In this document: positions 35,531-46,680 of the stretch, piece by piece | Numbering within the stretch: position 1 is the first letter of the stretch | Layout: each line of letters begins with the position of its first letter | Assembly: GCA_037576215.1 (NCBI GenBank) | Contig: JBANDB010000016.1 | Coordinates: 1,798,001-1,862,000, forward strand | Source of the DNA: Armillaria gallica | Taxonomy: Eukaryota; Basidiomycota; Agaricomycetes; Agaricales; Physalacriaceae | Direction of reading: 5' to 3' | DNA: 64,000 nt | The notes under the pieces: generated by a model | Databases searched by the model: none | What the model was told of the DNA's origin: nothing | The model's input: only the letters and a program-made list of their open reading frames with translations | Made by a program: the position numbers and the translations under genes

Positions 35531-38065
35531 ATGTCGACAGCCCGAATCATCCCTCACGACCCCAAGGCGACATCGGAGCTCTGGGCTAGCGCTCCCACAG
35601 GGGAGAAGCCAGCGAAAGTCGGCACGACCAGGGTATTCTACAACACCCCTCCTAAGCAGTTGACCGCTCTCTCGTCGCTGGGAGATGGCTTTGAGAAGAA
35701 GACAGGCACTGCGAAGCGGGAAGTGGTGAGGAAGGCGGTGGGGAGCGCTGTCAAGGCCGTCAAGGCGATCGATGGTGTGAAAGACGTGAAGATCGATGCT
35801 TCTCTGGACCCCCATGCAGCTGGTGCGTAGCTAGTTCTACACCCTTTCTTGGTTGCTGATGACCCGACGTAGCTGTCGCGGCCCATTTGGCGCAATACTC
35901 ATTCACGTTGAAGACTTTCCCAACTCCTTCGAGATTCGATCCGAATTTGAAAGAGCCCATCCCTGAGAAACTCACCCTTTCTCCTGAGAAGAGCTCGGAG
36001 GAATGGGATCGCGGAGTGGTGTATGCGGAGTCGCAGAATTTTGCTAGGACTGTGAGTGGCTACCTCTGAGATATGTGGACCGTGAAGCTAAACGTTGGGC
36101 ATGTCTGTAGCTCATGGAATTGCCAGCTAATATCGTGACTCCCACGGTAAGTTTGTCTTCTCGTCCCGCGGAACGTTTCTCTTTTCTGGTGGAAAGTGGC
36201 GTACTCAGGCTGGACAGCATACCATTCTGTGGTTCCTTGCGGATGCTGGTTTCGCCATCAGATAACAAGAATAACCGTCTCACTTCTCTCAGCCAAAAAT
36301 ACCCACTTTTATGTGAAGAGGTCGCCACCTTTTGGTTTGAAACGAAGGGAGACTGTTCACTTTTCGAAATCGAAAGATTTACCACGCCTAAAAGCAAGCC
36401 TCTTTACTTCTATTCTTCTCAGCGAGATCCCGCGTCGCAGACAAACCAGTGAAAAGTCACGACAGTTCCTGAGCCATTGTTTCTTACTGGGACACATGCT
36501 ATTGTGCGCATTAGACCGCCCTGATCACTAATAGTAATTGATTTCAGGCTTTCACGGAACGCGTCAAATCGGCCTTCGCTGGCATCGACAATGTCGAAAT
36601 CTTCGTTCGAGATGAAGGTATGGAAGAAACTCAGAATTGCTGATCATTGCACTCAATACGTCATACAGCCTGGGCCGAGGAGAAAGGAATGCGAACTTTC
36701 CTTTCTGTAACCCATGGCACCGCGGAGCCCGCCAAGTTACTCGAAATGTTGGTTCTATTCTCAATATCCTCCAACAGTTGTACTCATTGTGTACAGTCAC
36801 TACAAGGGTGCCCCCTCCAAGGACGATGCACCAGTCGCTTTCGTTGGCAAAGGTATCACTTTCGATTCCGGAGGAATCAGCTTGAAGCCATCAGCGGTCA
36901 GTGATATCATGACGAGTTATGGGTTTAACGAGGCGTTGACGATCAAGTTCTACAGGCTATGAAACTGATGCGCGGTGATATGGGTGAGGATCCCCGGATC
37001 TTTGATGACAAGAGCCACACAGCTAATGAAATCTCCACAGGTGGTGCCGCCTCCGTGGTCGCCGCTACACTGGCCATCGCGAAACTCAAGCTTCCGGTCA
37101 ACCTCATCACTATCACTCCACTGACGGAGAACCTTCCTGGAGTAAGCATTTGGCTGCCGTTATCGATCCACAGGCTGATATCATATCATAAACACACCAG
37201 CCAAGCGCGACCAAGCCTGGTGACATGTGAGTTTCCTCTCCTTGTCATGCGACTCCATAGACTGATGCCAATGGGAATAGAATCTATGCGATGAACGGTA
37301 AAACGGTTGAAGTCGACAATACTGATGCTGAGGGCCGATTGGTTCTTGCTGGTAACGTTCCCAGGCTTTATATTTTGCCATTGCTCACCTGCTGGTCAGA
37401 TGCCATTTACTACGCATCTTCCGAGTACAAGCCCCACACCCTTATCGATGTAGCTACCCTGACTGGGTATGTACCATTATCGGGCCCACCTCTTTCCTCT
37501 TTCCGGGCTGATCACCTCTTTAGTGCCATGGACATCGCGCTTGGAGACCTATACTCTGGTGTATTCACCACATCAGATAAGCTCTGGGACCAACTCCGCG
37601 TCGCGGGAGAGACTGAATTCGATCGATTCTGGCGTATGCCATTGGACGAGGATTATGGTCCTCAGATCTATTCGTCGAATGCTGACCTATGCAACGTGAA
37701 TAAAGTGGTCATGCTTCATTCTTGCTTTGCTGATACAATGCATTTAGACCGGCGGAAGACCTGCTGGTAGTTGTACGGCAGCACTTTTCTTGAAGGCGTT
37801 TGTTGAGGGAATTGATGGTGATGAGCCTTCCTTGAAATGGGCACATATTGATATTGCCGGCACTATGGAGGTAAGCGCGCTAACCGGGATACTTGTGTGA
37901 CTGCAGGAATGCTAACTCATGCATCCTAGGTAACTCGTCCCACGCCTTACCTTGAAAAGGGCATGACAGGCCGGTCTGTGCGGTACGTGCATTGACTTGT
38001 CAAGGAAAAAGTATTATTCATCGTGTTTTAGGGGTTTGATTGAGTATGTACGAAACTTGCAGTAA
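35531..38065 (+). CDS. Leucine aminopeptidase, peptidase family M17
   Basis: Two-metal exopeptidase releasing N-terminal residues from peptides. Fifteen exons join in frame to 476 residues, with introns mostly 47-60 nt. The catalytic core is complete: [16 protein letters not shown] (metal-binding Lys and Asp), [13 protein letters not shown] (Asp), [14 protein letters not shown] (Asp, Glu and the catalytic Arg), [10 protein letters not shown], and [13 protein letters not shown]. The N-terminal part is the usual variable M17 domain. Intron 3 (36,147-36,547) is 401 nt, far longer than the others. Start: ATG 35,531. The stop is only 75 bp from that of the convergent DUF2235 gene. Confidence 0.93.
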
Positions 38066-38140
38066 CTTGTCGAGGTATCATAGTAGCATAAAAAGAAAGG
38101 ATGAAAAATGTTCGTTCACATACGTATGTGTGGAAACCTT

Positions 38141-40299
38141 TCAGTCAACCCAAATCGGCTCCACTTTCCAGTCAGCCTTGGGGTGGTATTTTCCTCCTGG
38201 AACATTCTCAGACTCCATCCTTAATTTCACTGAACGATGGACTTTGACGCCCTGCATCTTTTGTCGCGGAATATGCCTTGGGCTACCTGCGTTCACGCTG
38301 TGGAGGGTGGTCAGAGCTAAACTTGTCATCGAGAGATACGGTGGACATACGTCACGGTCTTGGACCAGGTATCATCGTGCTTCTGATACCTTACTCTGGC
38401 TGGCAACAGCTCCAGGATCCACCAGGCAGGTACAAGGGAGAGCTGATCATACAAGGGGCAGAGCGCATCTTTGAGATCTTCGGTTTCCTCACAGACGGTG
38501 TCGCTGCTAGACTCGGATGGGGATGGAAGGCTCGTAATCGGTGGCGGACGAGGCTTCACGACCGGGTATAGGTTTGAAGGCTCTATTCCAAACGGCTTGA
38601 GCATCTCGCGATGGAATAGAATACCCGTGTTGAGGAGGAAGCATTGCCTGATCATCCAGCGTAAGGGAATACGTGCCAAGCTGTTAGTAACGTCGTTGCC
38701 CACGGATCCTCCGCCGACGTCTGAGAAAAGGTCAGTTACCCTGCTGGCGAGACGTAAAAGTAGAGGTACGAACCACAATGACAACCTGAGAACCACACTT
38801 CTTCCACATCGGTCGGCGTGTTGTCCCTGTGACAAGTTGAGGATGCCTCAAACTCTCTCTCGTGCTGGATGAGAGACTTCTGGTGGTGGGGCTTTGGCTT
38901 CAAGGATTGTTCGTGACGCTTGGGCGGCGGCGCCTTGGGCATTTCGCCAGGCTGTACACCCAGCTGGGCAGTGGTGGGGTGAACACGGTGCCATAAAGCG
39001 GGTTTGAAGCGGACGCGGCGTTCATCCAAGGACAGTGCATGACGGAAATGGCGCACGTGCGTATTCGAAGCGGTGAAGGGGAGGCGGCGAGGAATGATCC
39101 CTACCGAATCTACAGTGTCCCTATTGGCGCGTCAATTGACGTGAATGTAAGGTGAAAGAAGGTTTCTCCTACCAAACGCCTAGGAATTCAATGTCGACGT
39201 CGATGGAGAAGGCCTTTTTGAAAGCCGCGCTTTGGGCCCAGCCTAGGTCGTCTTCGCGCGAGTACATGCGGTAGGCAAAAGGAACTTGTTGGTGGTTGCA
39301 TCGAGGTAGAAGTCCGACCTAAGGGCGATATTGGTATAGCGAAGTTCTGCAGCCGGTATAGCTATCGTACCTTGTGTATCCTGTGGATGTCCGGATTAGA
39401 AATGTATCTCAAGAGAAGTGTGAAGGCCGACTTACATCCCTGCAAGCGCTCGAGCCGTCTAGATATATATGGTCAGAAACGGTGGAGATGTGTATCAGAC
39501 TATACTGACATAGGCACCACGGGAGAACCTACGTGCATTTCAGTTGACATTGACCAGTGATAACGCATTGAATAGAGAACGCACCCAAAAATACAAATCT
39601 TGTCATTGGCTTCGTCTGTGGAGGCGTCAGGCGATTAGCGAGGTAAACGTAAATGGACAAAATCGTGCATACAATTTTGCATGATGAATTCGTATCCACC
39701 TACGGAACTTGGTTAACCAATACAATTGGCCGGAAGCGGTTACAATTACTTACCCATAACGTGTGCGTCAAGATGAACGCCAATCATGCTGTCGACAATT
39801 CTGCTGAGCTTTGCAGCTATAGGCGAAGCAATCTCAGGGGCATTATACGTCCCAATACCGGCCTTCAAGGAACTGTTAGGTGATAGATGGGAAGAAGAGA
39901 ACGACACAATTACCTGGTAATACACAAGCTGTTCTTTAGGGTCATCCTTCCTCAACAGGGAGAAGAAGTTGACAACGTTGGAGTTCTACGTCGACGTGTG
40001 AGTTCCTGACCTGAACAAGGGTTGGATGGACATACATCACTGTCAAATTGATCCCCTAAACATCATGAAGGAGTCAGTTGCGTTATTCCATTGTTCCGAC
40101 AGGACTTACCAGTTCCGTCAAAGCAGAGGACGAGTGTCCTGTTCAAATGGTTCGGGGGGATAGTTGCCTCGAGCGAGAGTCCTTGTAACGAATCGGTCTC
40201 TCCATTCGGGGGGGAGGAAACCTTTTGGAATTCAGGATATTCGTCGGCAACCTGCGTCTGGGCGGAAGTCGTGCGAGAGTGTGAGGGTGCGGTAGCCAT
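38141..40299 (-). CDS. DUF2235 alpha/beta-hydrolase
   Basis: Predicted serine hydrolase of the DUF2235 family (related to the fold of Tle1-type phospholipases); substrate unknown. The start at 40,299 leads to RTLVLCFDGTGDQFDSDNSN after an intron. The nucleophile elbow GFSRGAYTARALAGM follows, then VGLLPRCNHQQVPFAYRMYS, EFLGVWDTVDSVG, RHFRHALSLDERR, PTDVEEVWFSGCHCDVGGGS and ARIPLRWMIRQC. The stop at 38,141 follows KVHRSVKLRMES. About a dozen short exons can be joined without a break, so the gene appears intact. Basidiomycete genomes carry several such genes. A role in lipid turnover is inference only. Confidence 0.85.
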
Positions 40300-40929
40300 T
40301 ATGGGAAGAAACAAGCGATGGCGCTACTAAGACAAAACCAGGCTGCTTTTATACATTGAACTCGAGACCTGAATCCTCGATTGCCGGACGAATCCACCGG
40401 ATATCTTCGATAGCCTATGTCCTTCTTTCAATTTAGTACGTAACCATTCCGAGTGTCAACGGATGTCCATTGGGTGACAGGTAAAATATTCACGGAACAC
40501 TAAGCATGGGCGTAGATCGGGTATTGAGATACCATCGTTGTCCCATCATTGAGACGTCCGTCGAAGAGGAGAAGCCGGGAGCATATCGTTCTGTGCTGGA
40601 AAGTATTGTGGCTTCGTCGTTATCCGTCAGAAGCTGGTGGCGGGAAAGGGTCTGAATAGCAAAGATGACAGAGTGCTTGCGTAAGATTTCTCAGCTGCAA
40701 TTCAATAAGGACCGGTAGAAAAATTCGACGAGCGTAAACATTAATAAGCAGCGGGCGACAAGTTCGGAAATTCTGAATGATCGGTGGAGGATCGATGTAG
40801 TGCCTTGCTTGGCAAAGTCTTCTCAGTGCTTGTTCTTGTTGTCCTGCAGCCAGCTGTACAGTTGCTCTCAGCCACCGATCACTTGCCTTTTTTGAGAGCG
40901 TCCTCATCGTCGCCAGCCATACCTTCAAA
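40300..40929. other. Divergent promoter region of DUF2235 and eL28 genes
   Basis: 630 bp between divergent start codons. Overlapping frames on both strands look like chance. No clear motif named. Confidence 0.4.
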
Positions 40930-41836
40930 ATGTCTTCAGACCTCCAATGGCTCCTTGTCCGCGTTCGTAGGCTGTTTTCAGTGAATTCACTGGGCAAGAG
41001 TACTGATTGAATTCAACAGAACAACAGCTCCTTCATTGTGAAGCGAGTTCCCGAAGGGCCCATATTCTCTAGGGAACCTGTACGTTCGTCTTGATCACTC
41101 TTTCCGGCTTATGAATCCTGAAATTATGCTCAGGGTAACCTACGGAACCTTCACTCATACAAGTACTCTGGCCTGGCCAATGCCAAGGTATGTAGCATGT
41201 TTCGTATTTGACCGGAAGGGTAATGAACGTCCTTGTATCTTGCAGACCATTGACGTCTCTGATTCGCCCGCTGGCGTGAAAATCACCACTCGCAAGCCCA
41301 AGGCTTCCCCCCATGCTGTCGCTTCTGCCAAGGCAGTATCTTACATCCGCCCAAGATCGGGAACACGCCGTGCCCTCGGTATTGCCTCGCAGTCCGCAAA
41401 GAAGGGATACAGGCCAGACCTTCGAACTGTGAGAAGTCCTTCTCTTCGATTTCTTTCATCCTTTTCTCTCTTTCACTCCCGGACGCACTCTCGTTAGAAC
41501 CCACTGGAAGTCACTGAAAAGTGCATGAAAGCTGGGCGTGGACACGTTTGCAATATCAATTACTCCTTCAGAGCCGATCAAACTCTGTTGGATACCTCGC
41601 CATGTCGCTATCGGTGGCCCGCTCGTTTTACTTTACGCGACTCACCGACTCTTTGGCGATAACATTTCTCATTTCTTTTCCTCTTTCATCATCGACAGAC
41701 ATGATGCTAACACACATTTTTTTAAATCCAGGCTACTCTCGCCCGTGTCTCCGCTCTCATTGCTGCCCAAAAGGAGCCCAAGCCCTCACCACCAAGGAAG
41801 TTGCGTGGGAAGAAGGCCAGGGGTGGTCTGGAGTAG
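40930..41836 (+). CDS. rpl28: Ribosomal protein eL28
   Basis: Component of the cytosolic 60S subunit. Five exons (40,930-40,962; 41,020-41,079; 41,134-41,187; 41,246-41,428; 41,732-41,836) join to 144 residues. The short first exon gives MSSDLQWLLVR; then NNSSFIVKR, GNLRNLHSYKYSGLAN, YIRPRSGTRRAL, KKGYRPDLRT and a basic tail follow, all matching the eL28 pattern (human: LQWMVVRNCSSFLIKR, NKYRPDLR). Intron 4 is 303 nt, long for this genome, and holds a likely H/ACA snoRNA. Note eL28 is the mammalian RPL28 family, absent in budding yeast. Confidence 0.93.
41500..41664 (+). ncRNA. Candidate H/ACA snoRNA inside eL28 intron 4
   Basis: The 3' hairpin is textbook: lower stem CGCCA (41,598-41,602) with TGGCG (41,654-41,658), an internal loop, upper stem TCGGTG (41,611-41,616) with CACCGA (41,643-41,648), then ACA at 41,662-41,664. 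The distance from the pocket to ACA is 14 nt, the expected spacing. A 5' hairpin (CCCA/TGGG with CACT/AGTG, 41,500-41,536) is present, but the H box is not clear. Ribosomal-protein introns commonly host snoRNAs. The target uridine was not determined. Confidence 0.55.
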
Positions 41837-43360
41837 ATTTGTGATTTTTTTTGACATGCCTGTTTTCGAGTGTGCTTCCTATGAAAAAAATGCATGTCTG
41901 TTTCAAATCCTTACGTTGGACTCGAAGCCAAGGTAGCCTAGGCATCAATGCACCGATCAAGAAGGTCAATACTGGTTTGGACCAGCTCTCGCAAAATGCT
42001 TCGACTTGATTACGATGGAAGACACTGGGCGCTGTCACATTTCACATTCACATCCAGTTTGGCACTTGGTGAATGGCAGATGACTTTGCGGGACGGATGT
42101 GGATGACACTGTAACCTCTCGTATTGCTCTCCGTTGTTACTACATGTCTGGATCGCTCACAGTTGCCCTTTGGCTCACGGTGTCGAATGGATGTAGTTCG
42201 GTTACAGACTGGATTTTCTACGCCCTGCCAAGATATTCCGACTATCATAAGCAAAGGACGACCTCTGTGCAAAAAGATTGCTGTATGTTGACAGGTGCCA
42301 TTTCACGCTAGGACTTCTGAGATACACTAATTCATCGCGCACATGTCCACTTCCTTTCCGAAATGATCATTCAGACACGGTGTTGCGATATAGCGACGAG
42401 TTTCAGGAAATATATTCCGAAACAGTGGCCCGAGATCTGTAAGGCTTCGTCTGATTCTCGATCTCCTGCGCCTTCCCGGTGTATGTACTGAGCACACTAG
42501 CCGCTTAACTTCCGAGGTTGCCATCCCCGCGTCTGTCGGGTTGCACAGCTCTACCTTGTGATTCTACCGGGCTCTCTGAAGACCGGCAGGAGAACAGCTG
42601 AACTGACGCTAGGGTCCACAAGTTGCACGTCGAAAAAAACCTCGATCATGCCAAAAAAATGCAGGCAATCTTACTCCACCTTCCCATCGTTTTGGGCACT
42701 TTTGGCTTTGAAGAAGCCCCGACGACTGACAGAACCATCTTCCTTCGTTCCTCGATTCATCAAGCATCTGTAAAGTGTCAAAGTTGCAGCCGCTTTTCCT
42801 TCGTATTCACTGGACGTACCGACTACACCTCTGGTTTTCCCGGCTGTGATCGAGTCTGACGGTTACGACTGGACCAACGTCGCTATTACCGTGACTCGAC
42901 CTTTGCAGGTGAGGATTGAATAAGGTGGTCGGGGCGGTAGAGGTGTCCGATGGCGTCACGACGATTCCCGAAGCGGTGATCTTAAAGTGAGAAAAGTCCA
43001 TAAGTACCGAGGGGATTGGTAGATGAAACGAATTCTCTCATCGATCGACCAGAAGTTTTGGGAGGGAAGTTCCAAATCTGTGATCATTTCCTCGGAAATT
43101 AGGTAGAAGGATTCTATTAGAGTATTATATTCTTCAGCAGGACCTGAGCTGCTAAGGAATGGTACTGGCGTGCAAACTCGGAGAAGTGTCGTCTGACTCT
43201 CGGCTCGCCTTCGCAACACTCTTGCTCAATTTCTGGGAGCGAGACATACATACTAGATGAGTAGATGGAATAATGAATCGGCATCTTAGAACAAAATATG
43301 AAGTAAAACGATGAAGGATTGTGGCCTCGAAATTGACACATTTCTCGTCAATCAATAGTA
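41837..43360. other. Intergenic region, nothing firm
   Basis: Open frames at 42,558-42,859 (plus) and 42,807-43,355 (minus) are short and unrecognised. A CGTCTGAxTCTCG stretch occurs at about 42,446 and again at 43,188, hinting at an old local duplication. Confidence 0.35.
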
Positions 43361-44200
43361 CTACAATGTGTTAGATCCCCTCAAATTTATCCTTCCCACG
43401 TTGAAATCTACGTCGTGACCAACCCACTTGCATATGCGCTCAAAATATGTTCGCGACAAATTTACTGGCGCTTCCGAGTCCGTCGGCGTGTCTAGTGTCA
43501 TTGAACGAGCATCCTCGTCCCCCTCCTTCCCCGAAACCATATTCACCGATTCAACTGGCGTACGCGGTATAAAATCCAGCTTTTGGCCCGTGCAGAGCCG
43601 CCCAAAGTACGACTTTGATGGACGTGCTGCAGGCGTCGTTGCATGTGCGCGCGTGCCGTGTGCTGGCATATTATTCGATTCTGTAGAACATGGCGTCAGG
43701 ATGTTGATATACAGAATTCATCTGAGTATGCACGTACCAGGACTTCGAGTTACTATCTCCGGTCCCTTCTCTGCTTTCATGTTGAAAGGCGACTTTGTAT
43801 TCTTGCTACGCGACCGAACGGCGGTGGGACAGTTGACTTGTTCATCGTCAGATGATATCTCGATAATTTCGGAGACAGCAGGAATGGCCTTGGCTGTTGA
43901 AAAGTAACTATAAGCGATCATGATGTACCTGACATAGGAACAGGATGCGCACCTTTCCCCGTATTCGTTCGGCGCTTCTTGGGAGACTTTGAAGGAACTT
44001 TCGCCTTTAGGCTTGACATGGGCAAGCTCGAGGCTTTGCGTTTCCCTGGTCTAGCTTCCTTGTTCTTGATACCGTCGGTACCGCTGCCGCCGGTCTTGCC
44101 TAATGGACGCGTTAACTGATAGAGTAATGCAACGGCATGTACGAAAGAACTCACATCCTATGAGAACACTCCAATGCGGCAGCTCGTCGTCGGAATTCAT
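43361..44200 (-). CDS. Small nuclear-type protein with SUMO-interacting motif
   Basis: Four exons (44,155-44,200; 43,953-44,099; 43,738-43,893; 43,361-43,680) join to 222 residues. No family is recognised. The N-terminal third is Lys/Arg/Ser-rich (KARPGKRKASS-like, KSPKKRR), a likely nuclear localisation signal. Next comes EIIEISSDDE, a hydrophobic-then-acidic SUMO-interacting motif. Near the C-terminus the pattern S-K/R-S/T-Y-F-x-R-L/I-C occurs twice (SKSYFGRLC and SRTYFERIC), a possible short repeat. A partial dead copy sits at 51,565-52,070. It is divergent from the F-box gene at 45,001. A role in chromatin or ubiquitin/SUMO signalling is inference. Confidence 0.65.
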
Positions 44201-46062
44201 CCTGACACTGGAAGCATCGCAAAGAAGAAAGAGATAAGAGTCAACCTCAGACGAGCGGAGTCAGGGGGCGGGGTATTAGAGGTCTTGGCACTGTTGCCGC
44301 GGCGCGGCATATTTCGGCTGATGCCGAAGCCGTGTCCATGCCGCTAGGTCCTGTCTGCCCGCACCGCACCGCCACCCAAGAAGATTTGTACTTCTCTCAA
44401 GAGCAATGTGTCAGTAGACTGTAATAATGTGTATTCATTGCCCAAGTTTTCTCGTTTTCAACTCCCTCCTTCAGTGCAGTGGATTCGTGAGCGCGGCATC
44501 TATCAAGCTGACATCAGCCGTGCCGCGGCAATACGTGTTAGCGAGTTGCCGGACCAGTTTGGGACCAGGAGCTAACTCCGCTTCGAACCTTGCACCCACA
44601 AAGATCCACTCGTACTTACATGACTCTCTATTTTCGCTGTCCGTATGTCGAGACGCCACTTTATAACTGCTAGGACGTCTCTTTGTCCTGGCATTAACGC
44701 AATCTTATTTCGTCTTGGAGGCACTCTTCGATTCTCTCTGACTCCAGGCTAGTCTCTGCGGAAGGATCACGAATGCAAGAGACAATCGGTTACGGCCATC
44801 CTGGGCATCCAATATCCACCCTGTCTCTCCCATTGTCTTTGTCTCGGCACCCGGTGTATTCCCTGCCTTTTAAAGGCCCTACTTATCGACGGACAAACAT
44901 CAAGTTGGTTGCTGTCGCATTGCGTCTTCTGGAGGACTTGGAAGCTTCGTGAGTCGTAATCTCGTATGTTCTGACGGCTCGCTCACTGTACAGTAACAGA
45001 ATGCTACTTGAACGCCTCTCCTTCGACGCCTTGGGAGACATCTTTACGGGAGTTTGCGAGGCCATTGACCCACAAGGAGAACATCACACTATTCTACTGC
45101 TCTCATCCGTCTGCTCGACATGGCACTATACCGCGTTGGCATACCCTATGTTATGGTCTTACATCCACCTTCCAATGTTGAGTAGAGCGGAATCATCTCG
45201 TTCGGCGGGGGCTCAGCAAAGCCTACTTTCCCTGTACATCCAACGCTCCAGGGCTCGAGGATTGTCTATCACGATCCGAAACAACAGGTTCACGTACGAC
45301 TTGAAGTACAGCCGTCAACTTCCCTTTACCCCGAGCATATACTCCCTGTTACGGGCCAACGTATACCGATGGCATCGACTGGATATCGTGGGATGCCATG
45401 CCCAACCACATCATATGCGCCGCCTGCTCTCCTCCCTTCCTTGTAGCGAAATGGGCATGCTGAAGAGTCTCAAACTCATGCACAATGGCTCTGCCTCCGC
45501 TCTTCCCAACTTGCTTGAATGGAAAAAGGCGACTGCCTTGCATACCCTCCACATTCACATGTATACGGTGCTTCCCATTCAATGTTCTCGCTTCGTCAAA
45601 AACCTCATATTGGAAGGCTGCACAAATCCAGACCGTCCAGCTGGTGGCGGGGGACTGTCGTGCATCTTACCATTCTTTAACGTCGAGCGGCTGGTGCTCA
45701 TTCCCATAGCGACAATCAAGACTCGCGGTACTATCGAAGTGGCGAAGCTCACCTCCCTCACGCTATGCGTTTCCATCCTTTCTCTGACTTCATTTGGATC
45801 ATATCTACATGAGCTATCCCTCCCCCGCCTCCATTCGTTTGCTCTAATGTACTTGGGAGCGTACATTGGCAATGCCGTCGACCACAATCCTATCGTCCCA
45901 TTCGTTCGTAGATGCGCCTCATCACTCCAAGACCTCATCTTCGGCAAACTCCCTCTTCGACCTCTAGGACTAGCTGAAATTCTCACACCGCTGCGGGAGC
46001 TCCGACATTTGACCGTTCTTGAGCCAACGGTTTCATTGCTGAGCGCCTACTACCCCATCTCC
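43685..46062. repeat. Direct duplication block, copy 1 (SIM gene plus F-box B')
   Basis: Matches 51,565-53,880 in the same orientation: the SIM-protein exons 1-3, the divergent promoter region and the F-box gene. The left edge coincides with the acceptor of SIM exon 4. The right edge is the mosaic junction at about 46,062. Confidence 0.8.
44201..45000. other. Divergent promoter region of SIM and F-box genes
   Basis: 800 bp, recognisably repeated at about 52,075-52,823. A 5' UTR intron for the F-box gene is suggested by TTC|GTGAGTCGTAATC near 44,947. No other gene seen. Confidence 0.5.
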
Positions 46063-46182
46063 GCTTCGTCAAAGACCTCATATTGGAAGGCTATACAAGT
46101 CCAGATCATCCAGCTGGTGGCAGTGGAATGTCGTGCATCTTACCGTTCTTCAACGTCGAGAGGCTGGTGCTTATTCCCGTAG
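45001..46182 (+). pseudogene. F-box-like gene B', C-terminus replaced
   Basis: The 393-codon frame holds a complete F-box (LSFDALGDIFTGVC, LSSVCSTWHYTALAYPMLWS) and most of the leucine-rich region, in good order up to SLLSAYYPIS. At about 46,062 the true C-terminus is lost. The frame runs into a duplicated piece of the middle of a related copy, read out of frame, and stops at 46,182. It may still give an F-box protein lacking about 75 C-terminal residues, so a truncated functional gene cannot be excluded. I infer a damaged gene. Confidence 0.75.
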
Positions 46183-46403
46183 CGACAATCAAGACTCGTG
46201 ATACTATCGAAGTGGCAAAGATAACGTCCCTCACGCTATGCATTTCCATCCTTTCTCTGGCTTCATTCGGATCATATCTACATGAGCTATCCCTCCCCTG
46301 CCTCCATTCGTTTGCTCTAATGTACCTGGGAGCGTACATTGGCAATGCCGTCGACCACAATCTTGTCGTCCCATTCATTCGTAGATGCGCCTCATCTTCG
46401 GCT
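46063..46403 (+). pseudogene. F-box gene fragment copied from the 53.4-kb pseudogene
   Basis: About 340 bp nearly identical to 53,420-53,760. It shares with it a 16-bp deletion between CCTCATC repeats that the intact copies lack. It ends abruptly at about 46,403, where AT-rich, CpG-poor DNA begins. Confidence 0.85.
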
Positions 46404-46489
46404 CGAAGTGTTAGTTGGCCTTGAAGACCCCCTGTCGGTTACATGGCTACTCGTTTATAAACTAAAACTTTTTTTCAGAGTGTCATCAT

Positions 46490-46680
46490 TTTCGAAAACG
46501 GTAATAAAAGATTATTTTAAATATTATTTCAATATTCTTGTTTATTGAAAAAATATTGGAAAATTTTCAAATATCACAAATATATTAAAAATATTATTTT
46601 AATATTTCAGTCCAGTATATTGAAAAAATAAATAGTTATAGAATTCAATATTTTAAGCCAAAATATTGGATTCTCCATGC
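46490..46680. repeat. AT-rich tract with repeated AATATT motifs
   Basis: About 190 bp of very AT-rich sequence with many AATATT/TTCAATATT units, partly self-complementary. It lies at the left end of CpG-desert block 2. It may be an eroded element end or a matrix-attachment-like tract. Confidence 0.6.

Noticed and set aside
36147..36547. MITE inside the aminopeptidase intron
   Set aside because: No terminal inverted repeats or target duplication found at plausible ends.
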